Shown here in pieces: positions 13,441-19,462 of a stretch of 19,715 nt of DNA. The stretch lies in NCBI GenBank assembly GCA_035645115.1, contig DASQNF010000088.1, positions 1-19,715 on the forward strand. Direction: 5' to 3'. The DNA is from JACVRW01 sp035645115 (lineage in GTDB: Bacteria > Actinomycetota > Thermoleophilia > Solirubrobacterales > Thermoleophilaceae). A program made the translations under genes and the position numbers. The notes beneath the pieces are model-generated. The model saw only the letters and a program-made list of their open reading frames with translations, did no database searches and had not been told where the DNA came from. Every line of letters begins with the position of its first letter. Position 1 is the stretch's first letter.

Positions 13441-15321
13441 ATGACGAAGAAGCTCTGGCTCGCAGCCGCCGCGACGTGTGCGGCGCTCGCGCTTCCTGCG
13501 GAGGCCCTGGCGGGCCATGGGCTGAAGGCGCTGCTCGACCACCCGGCGCCCTCCTTCGCCCCCACCCTGTCGCCGTCGCCGGCATTCCAGTCGGGCGGGC
13601 CGGGCGCGAGCTGGGAGCTCGTGGCCTCGATCCCTACGGGCAACGGGCACACCGACATCGATTTCTTCACCCAGGACTCCGAGACGTTCGCGTCGGTCGG
13701 CACGCTCGCAGTCGGGCCGAACGGCGGCGGCCAGACGCTCGTGCGCCTCGTCGACTCGAGCGGCGCCGTGGCCCCGAAGTTCGTCGCCGGCCATCCGTCG
13801 GCCGTCTGCACCAGCCGCCCCGACGCCGCCCTCGGCCTCCAGCACGACGTCGAGGCCACTCCCAAGGGCCACGCGATCCTGAGCTCCGCCAACTCGCGCG
13901 CGGTCCGCAGCGACACCCAGCTCATCGTCGACGCCACCGACCAGCGCGGGCGCTGCCACGACCAGAGCCCCCTCGGCCTGACCGGCAGCCCGCGCGGCGG
14001 TCTCGAGATCATCGACGTGACCGACGTGGACAACCCGAAGGAGATCGGGCTCACGAGCCACGTCGGCGAGTCGCACACTGTGAACATCGACCCGAAGCGC
14101 CCGCACATCGCGTACGCGGTGACCTCGGACTCCGTGGGCGTCTCGGGCGGGCGCCGCCAGAACGAGGTGCCCGGCTCCAGCGACCGCTTCGACCTCGACG
14201 GCTTCGAGGTCGTGGACATGTCCTCTTGCATGAACTTCCCCGCCGGCACGACCCTCCAGCAGAAGCGCGACGCGTGCCGGCCCCAGGTCTACCGCTATCG
14301 CTACCCCACGCTCGAGATGTCGCTCGGGCACACCGAGAAGAGCGCCGTGTACGGCTGCCACGAGCTCGAGGTCTACGAGAACGACCGCCTGACCTGCGGC
14401 AGCGGCGGCGCGGCGATCGTATTCGACATGAAGGGCGCCTTCGACGACAACGGCACGCCGAAGGTCTTCTCCGACGACCGTCCGCGAGGGACGCCGCTTC
14501 CCTGCCGGGCGCGGCCGAGCCTGTCAGAGCCGCCATTCAGCACGGGCGCGCAAGTCGTCGACTGCGTGGATGGCGAGGGCCCCGGAACCGAGGACCTCGA
14601 CATCCCGACCTGGCTCGCCTCCGGCGCTCCCTCGCTCCAGGGCGTGACCTACCTCGGCAGCGTGCACCACATGGGGCGCAACGGGCCCTTCCCGGCCACC
14701 GAGGACAACGACTTCAACCACGAGACCGAGCTCACCGCCTCCGGTCGCTTCCTGCTTGCCACCGACGAGCGCGGCGGCGGCGTGACCCCGCCCGGCGCGA
14801 CCTGCGCGACCGGCGTCGAGAACCCGATGGGCAACGGCGGCATTCACGCCTACCGCGTGGACCGTCTCTCGACGAGCGGTCCGCCGGCCACGGCCGAGGA
14901 GGCCTGGCAGGCCTATGCGCGCACCTCGACGGGCGCGAAGGCGATCTACCGCGCTCCGGTGCGAACCGGCGCGCAGGCGGTCGTCTGCACCGCCCACGTG
15001 TTCCAGCAGATCCCGGGCCAGAACCGGATCTTCATGGGCTGGTACTCGCAGGGCACCCAGGTGGTGGACTTCACCGAGAACGCCGACGGCACGATCGACT
15101 TCAAGGAGGCCGGCTTCTTCATCCCGGCCGGCGCGAACGAGTGGGTGTCGCACATCTTCAAGATGCAGCAGAACCGGAACGGGACGTTCACCTACTGGGG
15201 CGCCACCGGCGACTTCAGCCTCGGCGAGAGCGGGCGCGACACGATCGACGTGTACAAGGTCACACTGCCGGCGCCGCCGAAGCCGCTCGTCACGAAGAGC
15301 GGGGGTGGAAAGCCCCGTTAG
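13441..15321 (+). CDS. Secreted LVIVD-repeat-like beta-propeller protein
   Basis: This 626-aa protein has a Sec signal peptide (MTKKLW, then an Ala/Leu-rich core, cleavage likely after ALA at residue 24). The mature part has repeats of the type GGLEIIDVTDVDNPKEIG, DGFEVVDMS and GTQVVDFTENADG, resembling LVIVD/beta-propeller repeats of secreted bacterial proteins. Metal-binding or catalytic residues cannot be assigned, though histidine pairs in QHDVEAT, ESHTVNID, GSVHHMG, NHETELT and VSHIFKM recur at propeller-like spacing. Several cysteines suggest disulphides. The function is unknown; this family is often annotated only by repeats. The start is supported by AGGAGG. The gene is probably monocistronic with a ~100-nt leader, and its stop overlaps that of the convergent gene by 4 bp (15318-15321). 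Confidence 0.8.
   Translation: MTKKLWLAAAATCAALALPAEALAGHGLKALLDHPAPSFAPTLSPSPAFQSGGPGASWELVASIPTGNGHTDIDFFTQDSETFASVGTLAVGPNGGGQTLVRLVDSSGAVAPKFVAGHPSAVCTSRPDAALGLQHDVEATPKGHAILSSANSRAVRSDTQLIVDATDQRGRCHDQSPLGLTGSPRGGLEIIDVTDVDNPKEIGLTSHVGESHTVNIDPKRPHIAYAVTSDSVGVSGGRRQNEVPGSSDRFDLDGFEVVDMSSCMNFPAGTTLQQKRDACRPQVYRYRYPTLEMSLGHTEKSAVYGCHELEVYENDRLTCGSGGAAIVFDMKGAFDDNGTPKVFSDDRPRGTPLPCRARPSLSEPPFSTGAQVVDCVDGEGPGTEDLDIPTWLASGAPSLQGVTYLGSVHHMGRNGPFPATEDNDFNHETELTASGRFLLATDERGGGVTPPGATCATGVENPMGNGGIHAYRVDRLSTSGPPATAEEAWQAYARTSTGAKAIYRAPVRTGAQAVVCTAHVFQQIPGQNRIFMGWYSQGTQVVDFTENADGTIDFKEAGFFIPAGANEWVSHIFKMQQNRNGTFTYWGATGDFSLGESGRDTIDVYKVTLPAPPKPLVTKSGGGKPR
15298..15319. terminator. Weak hairpin over the convergent stop codons
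   Basis: AGCGGGG (15298-15304) can pair with CCCCGTT (15313-15319) over 7 positions, one of them G-U, with an 8-nt loop. It covers most of the overlapping stop codons. It is a possible weak bidirectional terminator, less convincing than the one at 3275-3313. Confidence 0.3.
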
Positions 15322-15698
15322 CGCAGGCGGCAGCTCGCCACCCTGTTCACCGTACCCTCGTCGATGTTGAGGTGCTGGTGGGGGTCGAGCGTGCCGTCGT
15401 CGGTGTCGGTGAAGGGCCAGGCGTGGGTGGAGCTGAAGACGACCTCGTCGCGTGAGTCGAGGCACTCGACGGTGACGGTCCTCTCGCCGCCTACCGCAGC
15501 CGGCGTGTTGGCGCTCGGATCCTCCGCGTAGACCACGACCTCGGGGGTGGCGCCCGGAAGGCGCTCGGTCCTGAGGCCCGGCTTGGCGGCGCCGCTCTCG
15601 TCCCCACCGCTGCTCGACACCGCCACGATCAGGAGCGGTGTGGCCACCGCGAGCAGCACCACGAGGGCGATCAGCCGGATGCGGGGGCCGCCAGCCAT
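15318..15698 (-). CDS. Small membrane-anchored extracytoplasmic protein, unknown function
   Basis: This 126-aa protein begins MAGGPRIRLIALVVLL, with one hydrophobic segment at about residues 7-30 (signal anchor or uncleaved signal) and then a polar region rich in Ser, Asp and Thr that would lie outside the membrane. Two cysteines (in TVECLDS and VASCRLR) could form a disulphide. I recognise no family. I chose the ATG at 15698 over upstream in-frame starts because the translation before it is Arg/Ala-rich shadow and a TACGAT hexamer lies 9 nt upstream. It is convergent with the LVIVD-like gene, with overlapping stops. It lies 29 nt after the six-TM protein gene and could be its operon partner. 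Confidence 0.65.
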   Translation of the reverse strand: MAGGPRIRLIALVVLLAVATPLLIVAVSSSGGDESGAAKPGLRTERLPGATPEVVVYAEDPSANTPAAVGGERTVTVECLDSRDEVVFSSTHAWPFTDTDDGTLDPHQHLNIDEGTVNRVASCRLR

Positions 15699-15707
15699 AC
15701 GCGGGCG

Positions 15708-15713
15708 ATCGTA
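15708..15713 (-). promoter_or_regulatory. Possible -10 element (TACGAT) for the small anchored protein gene
   Basis: On the minus strand TACGAT is followed by 9 nt and the ATG at 15698. It lies in the 29-nt gap after the upstream gene, so this gene may have its own promoter. Confidence 0.4.
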
Positions 15714-15727
15714 GTGGTGCGAAAGGG

Positions 15728-16603
15728 CTAGCGCCTGCGCTTGCGCTTGCGCGAGCTCGGCCGCCGTGGGACCGGCTCGGGCTCGACCGGCTCGGAGGGG
15801 TCGAGCAGCGACTCGCGCTCGGGCTCGTCGCGCTCGGGCATCGGCTCGAGGCCGCGCCGCTGAGCCGGGGTCGGCCACGGCTCCGACTCGCCCGACTCCC
15901 ACGCCGGCCCGCGACCGCCCGGCCAGTTGCCGAGGTAGAGCGCCCCGACCGCGCCGAGCCAGAAGGCCTGCACCACGATCGGCACCAGCGGCAGCAGCTG
16001 CAGCACGAACAGCGCTCCCGCGACCACCCCGAGGATGCTCATGAAGGGGCTGAGCAGCCCCACGCGGCGCGCCCGCAACGGCATCATCACGTACAGGAAC
16101 CCGATCGCCACCGAGCCGGCGAACGAGGCCCCGAACAGGATGCCGTTCGAGTCCTCGCGGAGGAGGTCCTCCGCCAGCTGGTCGCCGCGCTCGCCGCGCA
16201 CCGACTCGAGCGCCCGGCCGGCGAAGTCCTCGGCCACGTCGAGCTGCTGGAGCGTGCCGAGGATCGTGCCCGCGGCATACAGCAACGGCCCGCCGATCAC
16301 GAGATAGATGAAGAACTTCGGCATCCCGGCGCCGCGGGCGTTCGCGGCTCGGAAGAGGAGCAGGAAGACGGGGATCAGCAGCAGGGCGGCGAGCGTCTGG
16401 GCGAGCTTCGAGGCCAGGAAGGTGCCGGAGGCGTCGTCGATCGAGAGCAGGAAGTCGGGCAGCGGCTCGACCCGCGGGCGGTCCTCGAGGCCCGACTGGA
16501 GCAGCACGATGTGGAGCAGCAGGAGCAGTCCCGCCGCGAATGCGCTGATCGCGGCGGGCCGAGCCCAGCGGGCCTCCCAGCTGAGCTGCTCCTGCTTGGT
16601 CAC
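15728..16603 (-). CDS. Six-TM integral membrane protein with charged C-terminal tail, unknown function
   Basis: This 291-aa protein has about six hydrophobic segments (roughly residues 16-36, 64-85, 96-117, 154-175, 182-206 and 208-225) and a long cytoplasmic-type tail from about 230 that is Pro/Glu-rich and ends in SSRKRKRRR. The N terminus MTKQEQLSWEARWARPAA and topology resemble uncharacterised actinobacterial DUF4386-like membrane proteins; I cannot name the family with certainty. The basic end is encoded by a short repetitive stretch at 15728-15750. The GTG start overlaps the stop of the small upstream ORF by GTGA (16600-16603), supporting this start and a shared transcript with the CBS-pair gene. 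Confidence 0.75.
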   Translation of the reverse strand: MTKQEQLSWEARWARPAAISAFAAGLLLLLHIVLLQSGLEDRPRVEPLPDFLLSIDDASGTFLASKLAQTLAALLLIPVFLLLFRAANARGAGMPKFFIYLVIGGPLLYAAGTILGTLQQLDVAEDFAGRALESVRGERGDQLAEDLLREDSNGILFGASFAGSVAIGFLYVMMPLRARRVGLLSPFMSILGVVAGALFVLQLLPLVPIVVQAFWLGAVGALYLGNWPGGRGPAWESGESEPWPTPAQRRGLEPMPERDEPERESLLDPSEPVEPEPVPRRPSSRKRKRRR

Positions 16604-16728
16604 GAGGTCTTCGGCGACGGGCTCTGCGGCGGGGCGCTCTCGCGCACGGGCGCGGGCGCCATCAAGCGGATCGCGCCCTCCCCGCGGCGGCGGGTGGTGT
16701 GCAGCTGCCCGGGCGTGAGCGGGGCCAT
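16600..16728 (-). CDS. Candidate small protein (42 aa) between the CBS-pair and six-TM genes
   Basis: An ATG at 16728, 5 nt after the CBS-pair stop, opens a 42-codon frame (MAPLTPGQLHTTRRRGEGAI...) whose TGA overlaps the GTG of the next gene by 4 bases. That tight fit on both sides is typical of a translated coupling ORF. There is no Shine-Dalgarno sequence and I recognise no family. The product is basic in the first half and Pro/Ser-rich in the second, with no membrane segment. It could instead be non-coding spacer. Confidence 0.4.
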   Translation of the reverse strand: MAPLTPGQLHTTRRRGEGAIRLMAPAPVRESAPPQSPSPKTS

Positions 16729-16733
16729 CCGGC

Positions 16734-17180
16734 TCAGCCGCCGCGCTGGTGGAAGTAGAACTCCGGCAGCGCCGCCTTCGCGACCTCCGCGGTGATCTGC
16801 TGGGCCTGATGGAGGTCGCCGGCGCGCACGGCCAGGTCGTCGATCGTCACGATGCCGACGAGCTCGTCCCCGCTCATCACGGGCAGGCGCCGGATCCGGT
16901 GCTGGATCATCAGCGCCACGGCCTCCTCGAGGTCCATCTCGAGCTCCCCGCTGACGAGCGGGCGCGAGGCGTGCTCGCCGGCAGCCGCGCCGGCCTCCAC
17001 CTGATCGGCCACCACGGCCAGCGCCAAGTCGCGGTCGGTGATCACGCCCACCGGCCGCCCGGCGTCGCAGATCACGACCGAGCCGACGTTGCTGTCGCGC
17101 ATGAGCTCGCCGACGCGGCGCAGGCTGTCCCCCGCCTCTGCCGTGACGACGCCCCGTGTCATCACCTCGGAGATGTGCAC
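16734..17180 (-). CDS. CBS-domain-pair protein
   Basis: This 148-aa protein consists of two CBS domains: VHISEVMTRGVVTAEAGDSL...GRPVGVITDRDLA (about 1-55) and ASRPLVSGELEMDLEEAVALMIQHRIRRLPVMSGDELVGIVTIDDLA (about 70-116), followed by a short helix ending in FYFHQRGG. CBS pairs bind adenosine nucleotides such as AMP, ATP or SAM and usually act as energy sensors; the ligand and partner here are unknown. I set the start at GTG 17180, where the first CBS motif begins and a TATTGT -10 lies 6 nt upstream. An in-frame start at 17219 would add 13 residues upstream of the promoter. It is divergent from the 92-aa gene and followed within 5 nt by the small ORF. Confidence 0.88.
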   Translation of the reverse strand: MHISEVMTRGVVTAEAGDSLRRVGELMRDSNVGSVVICDAGRPVGVITDRDLALAVVADQVEAGAAAGEHASRPLVSGELEMDLEEAVALMIQHRIRRLPVMSGDELVGIVTIDDLAVRAGDLHQAQQITAEVAKAALPEFYFHQRGG

Positions 17181-17186
17181 GCGGCG

Positions 17187-17192
17187 ACAATA
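17187..17192 (-). promoter_or_regulatory. -10 element (TATTGT) of the CBS-pair gene, leaderless
   Basis: TATTGT on the minus strand, then CGCCGC, then GTG at 17180. The 6-nt spacing places the transcription start on the GTG. Confidence 0.6.
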
Positions 17193-17235
17193 TCGTGCCG
17201 CCCCGTGGCTCCGGGCCACGCGTCCGCGGGTCCCC

Positions 17236-17241
17236 TACCCT
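17236..17241 (+). promoter_or_regulatory. -10 element (TACCCT) of the 92-aa protein gene, leaderless
   Basis: TACCCT, then GTGAGC, then ATG at 17248. The hexamer and spacing are identical to those of the PhoD gene. Confidence 0.65.
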
Positions 17242-17247
17242 GTGAGC

Positions 17248-17526
17248 ATGTCCTCAGAAGACCCCTTCGGCGGCCTCTTCGGCGACCCGGAAGAGCTGCG
17301 CCGGCGCATGGAGCAGTTCGCCGAGCAGATGCAGGGCGCCCAGCGCGTGCAGTGGGCGGACAACGCGATCAAGCTGGCGGTCGATATGACGGTGGCGGGG
17401 CTCGCACGCATGAACCTCCAGGGCAACGCGGAGCAACAGTCGCGGGACCTGCTGCAGGCGATGCGCGTGATGTTCCCCGAGGCCGTGATCCTCGTGCGCG
17501 AGGCGCGCGAGGGCTTCGGGACCTAG
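17248..17526 (+). CDS. Conserved-looking 92-aa protein of unknown function
   Basis: This 92-aa soluble, mostly helical protein begins MSSEDPFGGLFGDPEELRRRMEQFAEQMQ, with amphipathic helices and Met/Gln-rich segments, and no signal or membrane segment. The N-terminal DPFGGLFGDPEEL pattern recalls small actinobacterial proteins annotated as hypothetical; I cannot assign a function. I chose the ATG at 17248, not the longer open frame from 17038, because the latter runs antisense through the CBS gene and the leaderless promoter sits 6 nt before 17248. The TAG overlaps the stop of the convergent UPF0104-type gene in the tetranucleotide CTAG. Confidence 0.75.
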   Translation: MSSEDPFGGLFGDPEELRRRMEQFAEQMQGAQRVQWADNAIKLAVDMTVAGLARMNLQGNAEQQSRDLLQAMRVMFPEAVILVREAREGFGT

Positions 17527-17538
17527 CCGGGCTCGCGC
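17505..17538. terminator. Possible bidirectional hairpin over the CTAG stop overlap
   Basis: GCGCGAG (17505-17511) pairs with CTCGCGC (17532-17538). An inner GGCT/AGCC helix (17512-17515 with 17525-17528) closes a 9-nt loop, leaving a 3-nt bulge. The shared stop codons lie in and beside the loop. Moderate evidence only. Confidence 0.3.
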
Positions 17539-18494
17539 TCGCGCTCCGCCTCACGGTCCTCGCGCCCGAGCGCGATCACCTCCTTGAAGCTGCGCACGCG
17601 GAAGATGAAGAGCAGCGCCGCGAAGCCGATCCCGAAGGTGAGGGCCCCGATCGCGATCTGCTGGCCCACCGAGTAGGCCGCGGCCGTTCCTCCGAACACC
17701 TTCACGAGCAGCGCCTGCTGCACGCCCGCACCCTGCGGGGTGAAAGGAACGGCCGCGGACACCGCGTTCACGCCCAGCACCAGCAGCACGTTCTTCACCG
17801 ACCCGCCCACGTTGAAGGCCTCGAGCAGCGCCCAGAAGGCGGCGAAGCGGAAGCACCAGCCGGCGAGCTGCACCGCGAAGACCTCGCGCAGGTAGCGGTG
17901 CCGGTCCTCGAGGATCGTGAGCCCCTGGCGCACCCGCTCCCAGAAGGCGCGCACGCGCACGCTCAACAGCGCGAACGCCACCACTCCGCCCACCGCCAGG
18001 AAGGTGAGGAGGAAGAGCGTGAAGCGCGGATGCTGGGCCAGGTAAGAGAGGTCGAACGCGTTCAGCTTCGCGAAGTCGGGCGGCTTGGGGAACACGCCCT
18101 GCGAAAAGGCGAAGATCAGGATCAGCGACCCCATCGCGATGTCGAAGCCGAGCTCGACCACGAAGGTGGCGGCGAGCGCCGGATAACTCGAGCGCGGCAC
18201 CGAGGTTCGTGTGAGGAAGAGGCGCACCACGTCGCCGCCGCGTGCGGGGATCACGGCGTTGAAGCCGTAGCCGGCGAAGTAGGCGCCCCAGATCCGACGG
18301 AACTGGACCCGCTCGGTGGGGTAGGCCGCACGGATGATGTTGAAGCTCGCCCGCGCGCGCAGGGTCAGGTAGGCGGTGAACAGGGCGAGGGCAAGCAGGA
18401 GCGGCACGAGCCGGACCGAGGCGAGGTTCGAGACGAACTCGTCGACCGCATCGAAGAACGACTCGAACGACTCGCCGATGGTGGCCGCCTGCAC
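17523..18494 (-). CDS. UPF0104 / lysylphosphatidylglycerol synthase TM-region family membrane protein
   Basis: This 323-aa polytopic protein has about eight hydrophobic segments and both family hallmarks: YGFNAVIPARGGDVVRLFL (76-94, matching N-x-x-x-P-A-R-x-G-D-x-x-R) and AVPFTPQGAGVQQA (248-261, matching P-x-T-P-G/Q-G-x-G). This is the flippase-like transmembrane module of MprF, AglD and YbhN; stand-alone members probably handle lipid or glycolipid substrates. There is no aminoacyl-transferase domain, so lysyl-PG synthesis is not implied. An acidic/basic tail (REDREAEREREPG) is cytoplasmic. The start is GTG 18494, supported by TAAGTT 7 nt upstream. An 82-bp gap separates it from the Fpg gene upstream, so it probably has its own promoter. 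Confidence 0.88.
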   Translation of the reverse strand: MQAATIGESFESFFDAVDEFVSNLASVRLVPLLLALALFTAYLTLRARASFNIIRAAYPTERVQFRRIWGAYFAGYGFNAVIPARGGDVVRLFLTRTSVPRSSYPALAATFVVELGFDIAMGSLILIFAFSQGVFPKPPDFAKLNAFDLSYLAQHPRFTLFLLTFLAVGGVVAFALLSVRVRAFWERVRQGLTILEDRHRYLREVFAVQLAGWCFRFAAFWALLEAFNVGGSVKNVLLVLGVNAVSAAVPFTPQGAGVQQALLVKVFGGTAAAYSVGQQIAIGALTFGIGFAALLFIFRVRSFKEVIALGREDREAEREREPG

Positions 18495-18501
18495 GGCGTG
18501 A

Positions 18502-18507
18502 AACTTA
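18502..18507 (-). promoter_or_regulatory. -10 element (TAAGTT) of the UPF0104-type gene, leaderless
   Basis: TAAGTT on the minus strand is followed by 7 nt and the GTG at 18494. There is no Shine-Dalgarno sequence. Confidence 0.55.
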
Positions 18508-18576
18508 GGGCGCGCCGGATCGATCGGTGCGCCGCCCCGCTGCGCGCGCCGGGCGGCGCCGTCTCGGCCGGCGGGC

Positions 18577-19425
18577 CTACTTGAGCAGCCGCGACAGGCG
18601 GCGGTCCTTCAGCACGCGGCCGCCCGTCTGCTCCTCGGGGCAGTAGCACATGACGTAGTCCTTGAAGTGGATCGCCTCGATGCGGGTCCCGCAGCGCGGG
18701 CAGTCCTCCCCGGCCCGGCGGTGGACCTGGAGCGGCATCGGGAGCTTGTCCGGGATCACGTCGTCGAGCACGCGCTCGTAATGGTCGATGGCGCCACCGA
18801 GCACCTCATCGCACGCGCCGCGAAGCGTCTCGGTCTGGTCGGGCGCCAGGTCGGCGCCCTTCTGGAACGGGGACAGGCGCGCCGTCCAGAGCAGCTCGTC
18901 CACCCACGAGCGCCCGATGCCGGCGATCGTGCGCTGGTCGCGCAACAGGGGGTGCAGGTGGCGGGGCTGGTCGAGGAGCTGCGCGAACTCCTCCGGCGGC
19001 GGCGCGGGCAGGGCGTCCGGGCCGAGCGTGGCCACCGACTCGTTGTCTCCCACCGCCTCGCTCCGAAGCAGCTTCGCCCACGCGCGCTGCTGGGTGCCGA
19101 ACTCGCGCAGGCGCAGCTCGCGACCGTCCTCGATCCGAACGAGCACACGCGAGGCGCGGTCGCGCAGCGACGCTCGCTTGTCGAAGAGCTGCAGGCGGCC
19201 CGCGGACATGAGGTGAACGAGCAGCGTGAGCCCCCCCGCGTCCAGGGCGAGCATCTTGCCGATGCGCCGGACGCCGGCGATCTCGAGGCCGGCGAGCCCG
19301 TCGAGCGGGGGATCGAAGGTCTTGAGCGCGACGAGCCCGGGCGCAAGCGCCGACTCGATCCGCGCACCGGCCAGCCCACTGTTGAGGCGGCGCGCGGTGA
19401 TCTCGACCTCGGGCAGCTCGGGCAC
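18577..19425 (-). CDS. Fpg/Nei-family DNA glycosylase (AP lyase)
   Basis: This 282-aa protein starts MPELPEVEI, giving the N-terminal Pro2 nucleophile and Glu3 of formamidopyrimidine/endonuclease VIII glycosylases, which excise oxidised bases and cut the abasic site. RRIGK (53-57) carries the conserved Lys57, then HLMSAGRL (71-78), GIGRSWVDELLW (169-180) and a C-terminal zinc finger beginning CPRC (242-245). Differences from classical Fpg: the Asn of the GxGN motif is Arg171, the Lys before LLxDQ appears replaced (RHLHPLLRDQ), and the finger ends CYCPEEQ, so the fourth Cys position is Glu with an extra Cys260. It is therefore a divergent actinobacterial subfamily, and I give no symbol. The GTG start lies 7 nt after TAGCCT. 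Divergent from the RpiB-family gene across 37 bp. Confidence 0.88.
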   Translation of the reverse strand: MPELPEVEITARRLNSGLAGARIESALAPGLVALKTFDPPLDGLAGLEIAGVRRIGKMLALDAGGLTLLVHLMSAGRLQLFDKRASLRDRASRVLVRIEDGRELRLREFGTQQRAWAKLLRSEAVGDNESVATLGPDALPAPPPEEFAQLLDQPRHLHPLLRDQRTIAGIGRSWVDELLWTARLSPFQKGADLAPDQTETLRGACDEVLGGAIDHYERVLDDVIPDKLPMPLQVHRRAGEDCPRCGTRIEAIHFKDYVMCYCPEEQTGGRVLKDRRLSRLLK

Positions 19426-19432
19426 GGCCCCA

Positions 19433-19438
19433 AGGCTA
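19433..19438 (-). promoter_or_regulatory. -10 element (TAGCCT) of the Fpg-family gene, leaderless
   Basis: TAGCCT on the minus strand is followed by 7 nt and the GTG at 19425. It faces away from the TAGGCT of the RpiB-family gene 12 bp further along. Confidence 0.55.
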
Positions 19439-19450
19439 GGGGGCGGTGGC

Positions 19451-19456
19451 TAGGCT
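19451..19456 (+). promoter_or_regulatory. -10 element (TAGGCT) of the RpiB-family gene, leaderless
   Basis: TAGGCT, then CGGAGC, then ATG at 19463. This is the same 6-nt spacing as the PhoD and 92-aa genes. Confidence 0.65.
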
Positions 19457-19462
19457 CGGAGC

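Noticed and set aside
15728..15750. Short GCGCTTGC repeat as a regulatory repeat
   Set aside because: It encodes the basic RKRKRRR C terminus of the six-TM protein and is explained by coding.
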